Shown: one piece after another, positions 5,850 to 11,753 of the stretch | How positions within the stretch are numbered: the stretch's first letter is position 1 | Layout of the letters: every line of letters starts with the position of its first letter | Origin: Acidobacteriota bacterium | GTDB taxonomy: Bacteria; Acidobacteriota; Terriglobia; UBA7540 | Direction: 5' to 3' | DNA: 11,753 nucleotides | Assembly (NCBI GenBank): GCA_021828245.1 | Contig: JAKASC010000052.1 | Location: forward strand, 1-11,753 | Made by a program: the position numbers and the translations under genes | The notes under the pieces: generated by a model | The model's input: the letters and a program-made list of their open reading frames with translations, nothing else | Told to the model about the DNA's origin: nothing | The model's database searches: none

Positions 5850-8800
5850 GCTGCGCGAGAAGGCCGCGCGAGCCCCGCGTCCGCACTTCGGGCGCGCCCA
5901 GGACTCCATCGCCCAATACCTCGCCGACGTCAGGCCGCTCAACAGTGAGCCGGCCCGCCTCGCCCGCTTCACGGGGCTTTTGAACGACCTTTTTGGCGAA
6001 CTGGATTTTCCGCTCGTCCGCGATTTTCTCGCCGGGTTTGAAACGAAGATTTCAACACATCAGGCAGAAAAATGCCGCGTCCTCCGGGGACGCCCCGACG
6101 CCCTTTACGGAAACCTGGTGATCGAGTTCGAGCGCGGGGCAACTGGCTGGTTGCGCGACGCCAGGAGACAGCTTGAGTTGTATTCGACAATCCTCACGCG
6201 GGAGGCAAATTCCAAAGGCTCCTACTTCATTCCTATCGCCAGCGACGGAATCCGTTTCGTAGTCTTCGCGCCGAAGGAAGGTTCGGGCCTGCCGGGCGAG
6301 GCTGAGGAAGGCAGCGTTGAACTTGAGCAGGTTGAGGAGTTTGACCTCAGCAAGCGCCAGCCGTCCGAATTTTACTACTGGCTCGACCGCTATTTCCTTC
6401 GCCAGCACAAACGGGAGCCCCGCGCCGAAAACTTCCTCCAGGATTTCGGGACCGACAGCGCCGCCTTCCGCCTTGCTTCCGCGCGCTGGCTTGGCGTTGC
6501 AGAGCAGATCCGCGAGCAAAGCGATTTCAGAGTGATTTACGAGAATTGGCGTCAATATTTACGAATCGCCTATGGAACCGCGATAGGGGATGTTTCGCTC
6601 TTTATTCGGCACACGTTTCTCGCCACGCTTGCCAAGCTGATTGCCTACATCCGTATTACCGACGCCAAGGCTCCGCCCGAGGAAGGCGAGACGCAGGAAA
6701 TCATTGAGGGCAAATTCTTCGAGAGGCAAGGGATCCTCAACTTTCTTGAGGAGGACTTCTTCTCTTGGGCGGCTCGCGAACCGGCGCTCGGGGTGACCCA
6801 GCAGATAGCCGCGCGGCTGGCGAATCTGCTATTCACTTACCATATCCGCGAGCTCTCTGAGGACGTGCTGAAGGAGCTTTACCAGGAGCTTGTGGGCAAG
6901 GAAGACCGCCACGGCCTCGGCGAGTACTACACGCCTGACTGGCTTGCGGCGAGGATGTGCGAGGCCCTGTTGAGCAAGTCGGGCGAAGACTTTGTGCTCG
7001 ACCCGGCCTGCGGTTCGGGGACTTTTCTCTACCAGACGATCCAGCATAAGAAACGCCACCTACCCGCAACGCGGCAGTCGCTTGAGAAAGTACTGGGGGC
7101 CGTTGTCGGGATCGACATTCATCCCCTCGCGGTCATTGTCTCGAAGATGAACGTGCTGCTCGCGCTCGGCGACCTATTCAGCAAACGGGCGGGCCCGGTT
7201 TCCATTCAGGTCTATCTGGCCAACTCTATCAGGCACCCGGAAAAGGTCGCTTTCATAGGGAATGGTGGCGTCGCGTGCGAGCGAGTCGTTCTCAATAAGC
7301 GCGAGGTCCTGATTCCGGACGCGGCGCTCGCGGACGCAGCGAGGCTCGACGCCGCGGCACGCGTCGCGGACGAGTTCGCCAAATCGAACCGCGAGTCTCC
7401 GAAGCTCGACTTCGAAGCCTTTGCCAACTTCGCGAAGAGGGAGTCGCCTATCCTCGCGGAATCAGGCGATGTGCTGAGGGTGCTCTTTGAATTGGCCGCG
7501 CTCCTCCACGAATTCATCCGCAAGCCGGAGGACACGATTTGGGCGTACATCCTCAAGAACCAGTACAAGCCGACTTTTTTGACCCAGAAGTTCGATGTCG
7601 TCATCGGCAATCCCCCCTGGCTTTCCTTCCGCTACGTCGAGCGGGGCGAATATCAGGATTTCCTGAAGCAACTGATCGTCAAGGATTGCGGACTGCTGGA
7701 AAACGCCGGGCACCTCATCACGCACCTGGAACTCGGCACGCTGTTCTTTGTCCGCTGCGCGAGCCTCTACCTGAAGCCGACGGGCAAAATCGGCTTTGTC
7801 CTTCCCCGCAGCATCTTCACCGCCGACCAGCACGATAACTTCCGAAGGTCGTCCACGCGGGGCAACGTGACGCTGACCGGGGTTTGGGACTTGGAGGATG
7901 TGCGGCCGCTTTTTAACGTACCGGCGGCAGTGGCCTTCGCCGATTTGAAAAGCGACACCCAAAAAACCCTTCCGGGACGAATCTTTTCGGGAGAACTCCA
8001 GCGCAAGAACGCGTCGTGGGCCGAGGCGAAGGCGGACCTGACCATCCAGTCCACGGAGTTCCACGTCATCCAGCAGGGCAAGCGAACCTTCCTCAGCACC
8101 AGCCGGAAAAAGATCTCCGCGTGCCGCAGCTATTACCAGCCGTTTTTCAAAGAAGGCGCGACCATCGTTCCGCGCAACTTCTGGTTCGTCGAGATTAAAA
8201 GCAATCCGAAGCTCGGCGCCGACCCGACGCGGCCCCTCCTGGCTACTGACCCCCGGGCCGAAGCCGAAGCGAAGCAGCCTTACAAGGGTACTCATTTTGA
8301 GGACTCGATTGAGGCCGAGTTCCTCTACGCCACGCTTCTCTCGACCGACCTGCTGCCCTTCGGCCATTTCGATTTCCGGCCCGTCGTTTTGCCCCTCGTC
8401 GAGGATGCGCAAGGCTATCAACTCCTCGACGCCGAGCGTGCCCGCGCCAAGGGCTTCCTCAAGCTCGCGGCGTGGATCGAGCGGGCGGAAGCGACCTGGA
8501 GAGAGTGCCGGAAGGAAAAGGCCAAGCGCGGCAGCGCGCTGCAGTGGTTGAATTACCGAAATAAACTCACCGACCAAGACCCAAAAGCAGAATACGTGGT
8601 GCTCTATCCCATGTCCGCCACGTATCTCTGCGCCGCCGCCGTGGCAAGGAGCGAGTCGGCGTTTGGCTCGGGGGAGCAAGCGGTCCGCGCTCGCGGAGTC
8701 GTAGCTGACTATGTGAGCTTTTACTTCGAGACGAACAGCAGGGGCGAGGCCAGATACATCGTTGCAGTTCTGAACTCACCCGCCGTAGACCGGACAATGA

Positions 8801-9084
8801 AGCCGATGCAGGCAAAAGGCCTTTGGGGACCACGCCACATCTGCAAGAAAGTTCTTGAACTGCCAATTCCACAATTTGATGAAGGCGACAAGCGGCACGC
8901 GCGGCTGGCCGAAATTGCCGAGGCGTGCGAGCACAAGGCGAGAGACATGACCCCTGACCTGAAAAAACTCTTCGAGGACACACGCGGGCCGCACGCGATC
9001 GGCCGGGCGCGGACGGCCGTCCGCCAGGCGCTCGCTTCCGAGCTCGAGGAAATTGACGGCTTGGTTCACGACATCCTGAAATAG
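5815..9084 (+). CDS. Single-chain Type IIG-like restriction-modification protein (nuclease + N6-adenine methyltransferase)
   Basis: About 1089 aa from TTG 5815. The frame stays open further upstream, with GTG 5749 and TTG 5623 as other starts; no ATG lies near the N-terminus and no start has a good Shine-Dalgarno site. Domains in order: an N-terminal PD-(D/E)XK-like nuclease with RPDALYGNLVIEFERG (D95, E104-X-E106); a helical linker; the gamma-class methyltransferase with YYTPDWLAARM, motif I DPACGSGTF (396-404), GIDIHPLAVIVSKMN, and catalytic motif IV NPPW (599-602); and a C-terminal region (about 680-1089) probably holding target recognition. No helicase motifs were seen, so Type I, III or ISP are less likely; BREX PglX lacks the nuclease. 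Expected role: methylate a specific site and cut unmodified DNA. The K of the nuclease motif is replaced by E106, so cutting activity is uncertain. Confidence 0.85.
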   Translation: MTAAGHKPRKSRLREKAARAPRPHFGRAQDSIAQYLADVRPLNSEPARLARFTGLLNDLFGELDFPLVRDFLAGFETKISTHQAEKCRVLRGRPDALYGNLVIEFERGATGWLRDARRQLELYSTILTREANSKGSYFIPIASDGIRFVVFAPKEGSGLPGEAEEGSVELEQVEEFDLSKRQPSEFYYWLDRYFLRQHKREPRAENFLQDFGTDSAAFRLASARWLGVAEQIREQSDFRVIYENWRQYLRIAYGTAIGDVSLFIRHTFLATLAKLIAYIRITDAKAPPEEGETQEIIEGKFFERQGILNFLEEDFFSWAAREPALGVTQQIAARLANLLFTYHIRELSEDVLKELYQELVGKEDRHGLGEYYTPDWLAARMCEALLSKSGEDFVLDPACGSGTFLYQTIQHKKRHLPATRQSLEKVLGAVVGIDIHPLAVIVSKMNVLLALGDLFSKRAGPVSIQVYLANSIRHPEKVAFIGNGGVACERVVLNKREVLIPDAALADAARLDAAARVADEFAKSNRESPKLDFEAFANFAKRESPILAESGDVLRVLFELAALLHEFIRKPEDTIWAYILKNQYKPTFLTQKFDVVIGNPPWLSFRYVERGEYQDFLKQLIVKDCGLLENAGHLITHLELGTLFFVRCASLYLKPTGKIGFVLPRSIFTADQHDNFRRSSTRGNVTLTGVWDLEDVRPLFNVPAAVAFADLKSDTQKTLPGRIFSGELQRKNASWAEAKADLTIQSTEFHVIQQGKRTFLSTSRKKISACRSYYQPFFKEGATIVPRNFWFVEIKSNPKLGADPTRPLLATDPRAEAEAKQPYKGTHFEDSIEAEFLYATLLSTDLLPFGHFDFRPVVLPLVEDAQGYQLLDAERARAKGFLKLAAWIERAEATWRECRKEKAKRGSALQWLNYRNKLTDQDPKAEYVVLYPMSATYLCAAAVARSESAFGSGEQAVRARGVVADYVSFYFETNSRGEARYIVAVLNSPAVDRTMKPMQAKGLWGPRHICKKVLELPIPQFDEGDKRHARLAEIAEACEHKARDMTPDLKKLFEDTRGPHAIGRARTAVRQALASELEEIDGLVHDILK

Positions 9085-9088
9085 CACG

Positions 9089-9145
9089 GTAGCGCAAAGG
9101 TAGCCGCCGTTCGGCTTCCTTTGCGGCTCTTGACGTGGGATTCGC
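9089..9145 (+). repeat. 57-bp hairpin-forming repeat, right copy
   Basis: Direct copy of 5049-5105 with one change (T at 9117 instead of C), which leaves the hairpin intact. It starts 4 bp after the stop codon of the restriction-modification gene. The two copies bracket the RuvC/bridge-helix fragment, the RadC-type gene and the restriction-modification gene. Confidence 0.85.
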
Positions 9146-9250
9146 GGTGGCGTGCGACTCGATGGGCGCGAGGTATGAGGGGCAGCCATACCAGACCCGT
9201 GCCGCCGGCGCCTCGGCCTCTTCCAGCCGCGTCACCACCGGCCTCTCGCC

Positions 9251-9294
9251 ACGAAGGAGCCACCTGGCAGGCTCAAGCCCGGCCGCCACGGACC
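9251..9294 (-). repeat. Diverged 44-bp repeat, copy 1
   Basis: About 80% identical to 9345-9388. Read on the minus strand it gives GSVAAGLEPARWLLR, against GSVAAGLEPAKWLIR in the other copy. Most differences fall at third codon positions, which suggests both derive from selected coding sequence. Confidence 0.55.
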
Positions 9295-9344
9295 CTCGAT
9301 GACCGGGCCTAGCGGCAACCTTGAGGTCGCCATCACCACCCGCC

Positions 9345-9388
9345 GCGAATGAGCCACTTGGCGGGTTCGAGGCCGGCGGCCACGGAGC
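9345..9388 (-). repeat. Diverged 44-bp repeat, copy 2
   Basis: Partner of 9251-9294, 94 bp away in direct orientation. Its minus-strand reading is GSVAAGLEPAKWLIR. Neither copy lies in a convincing complete gene. Confidence 0.55.
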
Positions 9389-9646
9389 CATCGGCAGCCT
9401 CAGCCAGGAGCCGCCGCGCAACCCATCACCGAGAAGCCTCACTCGTCGGTCGCGCTCCGGCGGCGGTCGTATAACAAGCCTTTTTCTCCCCAGCTTGCCA
9501 CCGCGACCCTAAAGTCGCCCGTCGGCGGAATTTCGACCCACGCCGCAAAATAGGCCGCTTCTCCCTCGGCGTGCGCCCGCACGCCCGAACGCCTCGAACC
9601 CCGCCCGCCTCACGGAGCGCCCCTCCCCCAGCCTATCACCCCAAAA

Positions 9647-9670
9647 TGGGACAATTGGGACGTTTGGGAC
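9647..9670 (+). repeat. Three TGGGAC motifs at 9-bp spacing
   Basis: TGGGAC occurs at 9647-9652, 9656-9661 and 9665-9670, each separated by 3 nt (AAT, GTT). It marks the change from GC-rich to AT-richer sequence. It could be an iteron-like protein-binding site or a short tandem repeat. No adjacent gene explains it. Confidence 0.6.
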
Positions 9671-9826
9671 AGAATTTTGTTAAATTTCATAAGTCTAATT
9701 GTTTGTGAAAGATGCGAAAATCCTTGGGCGCTGGAGGCCGTCTTTTCTAAAGGTTTTTGTGGCGTAAGGATACGTTGTGTCAATTCTTCTTTCCCAAGAC
9801 TTCCCTCGCGCCGCGGCTCGCCATCC

Positions 9827-11104
9827 TCATGGCCGCCGGATCACTTCCAGGCCATGCAGATATGGCCGCAGAGCCTCGGGCACGACCACCGAACCGTCAG
9901 CTTGCTGATAGTTCTCAATGATGGCCAGCCACGTGCGACCAACCGCGAGGCCACTGCCATTGAGGGTGTGCAGGAACTCGGTCTTGCCGCCTTTCCCTCG
10001 GCGAAAGCGCAGATTGGCCCGGCGCGCCTGAAAGGCTTCAAAGTTTGAGCAAGAGGAGATCTCTTTGTACTCACGGCTCGACGGCAACCACACTTCAAGA
10101 TCGTAGGTCTTCGCGGAACTGAAGCCTAAATCGCCGGTGCACAAGGAGACCACTCGGTAAGGCAGGTTGAGACGCTGGAGAACCGTCTCCGCATCGCGGG
10201 TGAGCGATTCGAGCTCATCGTACGACGTTTCCGGCAAACTGAATTTGACCAGCTCAACCTTCTGAAATTGGTGCTGACGGATGATGCCGCGCGTGTCTTT
10301 GCCGTAAGAACCGGCTTCGCTGCGAAAACACGCCGTCCAGGCGCAATGCTTGACCGGCAATTGTTCGGCGTCGAGCACCTCATCGCGATAAAGATTGGTG
10401 ACGGGAACTTCCGCCGTGGGAATGAGCCAGTAATCGGAATTCTCCAGCTTGAAGAGGTCTTGAGCGAACTTGGGCAACTGCCCGGTGCCGAAAAGGCTTG
10501 CCGAGTTCACGATGAAAGGCGGCAGGATTTCCGAATAACCGTGCTCGCGGGTGTGCAGGTCGAGCATGAAGTTGGCGAGGGCGCGCTCGAGCTGGGCGCC
10601 GACGCCGGTATAAACGGCGAAGCGAGCGCCGGAGATTTTTGCGGCGCGGTCGAAATCCAGAATGCCGAGCGCCGGCCCCAGGTCCCAGTGCGCTTTCGGC
10701 TCGAAGTCAAATGGGCGCGGCTCGCCCCAGCGACGGATTTCCATGTTGTCTTCGGAAGCCCGGCCGATGGGGACGGTGGGGTGAGGGATGTTGGGGATCA
10801 GCCGCAATGCTGCGCGCAGTTGAGTGTCAAGGTTGTTGGCTTCCTCGTCCAGCCTCTTGATCTCCGCGCTCGCCTGCTTCATTTCTTGAATGAGCGCGCT
10901 CGCATCCTGCCCTTGCTTTTTAAGCACGGCGATTTCATCGGAGACCTTATTGCGGCGGGCCTTGAGCGTCTCGGCCTCCGTGATGACGCTGCGCCGCTCG
11001 CGGTCGAGCGCTTCGAAATCGGTGAGCGGGTCGGTCAGGCCGCGGTCGCGGAGCATTTGACGAATTTTTTCCAGATTTTCGCGAACAAAGATTAAATCAA
11101 GCAT
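9827..11104 (-). CDS. serS: Seryl-tRNA synthetase
   Basis: A 425-aa class II aminoacyl-tRNA synthetase that charges tRNA-Ser (and tRNA-Sec where present) in the cytoplasm. The N-terminal antiparallel coiled coil that grips the tRNA long variable arm spans about residues 28-100. The catalytic core follows: TAEVPVTN (230-237), motif 2 with CFRSEAGSYGKDTRGIIRQHQF (259-280), and motif 3 NGSGLAVGRTWLAIIEN (382-398) with its invariant arginine R390. The length is normal and all key motifs are intact. The start ATG at 11104 fits the family (MLDLIFVREN) but has no Shine-Dalgarno site of its own; the nearest strong one belongs to the micro-ORF just upstream. It is convergent with the restriction-modification gene and divergent from the transposase. 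Confidence 0.97.
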   Translation of the reverse strand: MLDLIFVRENLEKIRQMLRDRGLTDPLTDFEALDRERRSVITEAETLKARRNKVSDEIAVLKKQGQDASALIQEMKQASAEIKRLDEEANNLDTQLRAALRLIPNIPHPTVPIGRASEDNMEIRRWGEPRPFDFEPKAHWDLGPALGILDFDRAAKISGARFAVYTGVGAQLERALANFMLDLHTREHGYSEILPPFIVNSASLFGTGQLPKFAQDLFKLENSDYWLIPTAEVPVTNLYRDEVLDAEQLPVKHCAWTACFRSEAGSYGKDTRGIIRQHQFQKVELVKFSLPETSYDELESLTRDAETVLQRLNLPYRVVSLCTGDLGFSSAKTYDLEVWLPSSREYKEISSCSNFEAFQARRANLRFRRGKGGKTEFLHTLNGSGLAVGRTWLAIIENYQQADGSVVVPEALRPYLHGLEVIRRP

Positions 11105-11111
11105 CCGATGG

Positions 11112-11133
11112 TTAATCTAACATAAAAACTCCT
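11112..11133 (-). promoter_or_regulatory. serS leader: strong Shine-Dalgarno site and three-codon micro-ORF
   Basis: On the minus strand AGGAG (11133-11129) is followed by 5 nt and ATG TTA GAT TAA (11123-11112), encoding MLD-stop. Its stop lies 7 nt before the serS ATG, whose first codons are also M-L-D. Ribosomes loaded at this site could reinitiate on serS. The alternative is that the micro-ORF is a chance by-product of a small duplication of the serS start region. Confidence 0.45.
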
Positions 11134-11326
11134 GAGAAGTTGGCCATATGCACACATGGTTTAATCCGCAGCACAGGCCAATAACTTGCGCGGGGGATGA
11201 GAGATTTTGCGACATGTGGATTCCTTAGACTGATCTTCCCCCAGCAATCGGGTTGATCATGTTGCATTGCAAGGGGTTGGTGGATTTTCGGAACTCATTT
11301 GTAGGCATGTATCAGAAATAGTATCC

Positions 11327-11355
11327 TTGATATCATCTGTTATCTGCGATATACA
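11327..11355 (+). promoter_or_regulatory. Probable sigma70-type promoter of the transposase
   Basis: TTGATA (11327-11332), a 17-nt spacer, then TATACA (11350-11355). Only 6 nt separate the -10 box from the ATG at 11362, so the transcript would be leaderless or nearly so. The 10-mer AGGCATGTAT occurs at 11303 and again over the start codon at 11358. Confidence 0.45.
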
Positions 11356-11361
11356 GAAGGC

Positions 11362-11753
11362 ATGTATATCGCGACCATCCCCAACCGCAACTCCCCACCC
11401 GCCCTCCTGCTGCGCGAGTCGTTCCGCCAGAACGGCAAGGTCAAGAATCGCACCCTGGTCAATCTCTCCCACTGGCCTGCGGCCCGCATCGAGGCCCTGC
11501 GCCGCCTGCTGCGCGGCGAATTCGACCAAGCCGTTCATCTGTCGCTGGCGCCTCAACTGGGACCGGTCTTTGGACTGCTCTTCGTGCTCAAACGGATGGC
11601 CGAAGGGCTGGGCGTCGCGGCGGCGCTGGGTCACAGCCGGTTAGCGAAACTGGGCTTGTTTCTGGTGTTGGCCCGTGTGGCCCACCAGGGTTCACGGCTG
11701 TCGGCGGTGCGTTGGGCCGAAGTGCTGGGTCTGGGGAAGTTCGATGAAGACGA
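11362..11753 (+). CDS. IS1634-family transposase, N-terminal part (cut by window edge)
   Basis: The 130 visible codons begin MYIATIPNRNSPPALLLRES and continue with GKVKNRTLVNLSHWP, LGPVFGLLFVLKRMAEGLG and LFLVLARVAHQGSRLSAVRW. This is the N-terminal pattern I associate with IS1634-type (IS4 superfamily, DDE) transposases. The catalytic DDE residues lie further downstream, beyond the window. The frame is open to the right edge, so intactness cannot be judged. The left end of the insertion sequence should lie between the serS leader and 11362, but I could not define a terminal inverted repeat without the right end. Confidence 0.85.
   Translation, partial: MYIATIPNRNSPPALLLRESFRQNGKVKNRTLVNLSHWPAARIEALRRLLRGEFDQAVHLSLAPQLGPVFGLLFVLKRMAEGLGVAAALGHSRLAKLGLFLVLARVAHQGSRLSAVRWAEVLGLGKFDED

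Larger units (their letters stand above)
9146..9826. other. Intergenic region with degenerate-looking, possibly former coding sequence
   Basis: No supported gene in about 680 bp. The first ~490 bp are GC-rich and contain two diverged copies of a ~44-bp segment and a 47-codon minus-strand frame (GTG 9582 to TGA 9439, containing VEIPPTGDFRVAVASWGEK) with protein-like composition. The last ~190 bp are AT-richer and contain a triple TGGGAC repeat. No intrinsic terminator with a U-tract was found for either flanking gene. Confidence 0.5.

Noticed and set aside
5838..5852. Programmed frameshift at GCGAAAAAGTAG joining the RadC-type and restriction-modification frames
   Set aside because: The downstream frame needs +1, while A-rich slippery sites of this type favour -1. 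The preceding base also breaks the A-AAA-AAG heptamer.
5010..5972. 320-codon minus-strand frame spanning the left repeat, the RuvC-like fragment and the RadC-type gene
   Set aside because: It crosses several plus-strand genes and a hairpin repeat, and has low-complexity basic composition.
7462..8679. 405-codon minus-strand frame opposite the restriction-modification gene
   Set aside because: Arg/Glu-rich shadow of the methyltransferase with no recognisable domain.
5049..9145. CRISPR array associated with the Cas9-like fragment
   Set aside because: No series of regularly spaced short repeats is present. The two 57-bp repeats are 4 kb apart.
8567..9442. 291-codon minus-strand frame covering the right repeat
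   Set aside because: Half lies antisense to the methyltransferase. Only the short GSVAAGLEPA segment looks protein-like, and it is reported separately.
10268..11095. 275-codon plus-strand frame opposite serS
   Set aside because: Exact antisense of a complete seryl-tRNA synthetase, with no motifs.
11105..11361. T-box or other riboswitch upstream of serS
   Set aside because: No T-box consensus (TGGNACCGCG-like bulge) or terminator/antiterminator pair could be seen.

Overview
The window looks like a chromosomal segment of an uncultured, fairly GC-rich bacterium. Housekeeping genes (smpB, pepA, serS, initiator tRNA) are mixed with accessory DNA. A radical SAM enzyme resembling tetraether-lipid synthases, GIY-YIG genes fused to tRNA remnants, palindromic repeats and an IS1634-type transposase suggest Verrucomicrobiota (Pedosphaera/Limisphaera-like) or Acidobacteriota. 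That placement is inference from style, not a measured assignment.

Left block (1-2873, all minus strand). A large radical SAM protein runs off the left edge. It is preceded by two tandem, nearly identical ~362-367 bp units. Each unit carries a 99-aa GIY-YIG nuclease gene whose 3' end merges into a remnant of an initiator tRNA. The intact tRNA-fMet stands at the head of the array. This is the most striking structure in the window: it looks like a small nuclease-gene unit that captured, or inserted next to, the 3' half of tRNA-fMet and then duplicated.

Core block (2998-5028, plus strand). smpB (trans-translation) is followed 42 bp later by pepA (M17 leucyl aminopeptidase). pepA has a TTG start set by a strong Shine-Dalgarno sequence.

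Accessory island (about 5049-9145). Two 57-bp copies of a hairpin-forming repeat, differing at one base, bracket about 4 kb. Inside are: a short fragment resembling a Cas9-type RuvC-I segment plus arginine-rich bridge helix; a stand-alone RadC-type N-terminal helix-hairpin-helix protein with no MPN domain; and a ~1089-aa single-chain Type IIG-like restriction-modification protein (PD-(D/E)XK-like nuclease, then N6-adenine methyltransferase, then probable target-recognition region). The layout fits a defence locus that has been remodelled. No CRISPR array or complete cas gene is present.

Right block. About 680 bp of degenerate-looking intergenic DNA contains two diverged repeats with synonymous-type differences and a triple TGGGAC repeat. 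serS then lies on the minus strand, with a three-codon micro-ORF directly upstream. At the right edge is the 5' part of an IS1634-family transposase.
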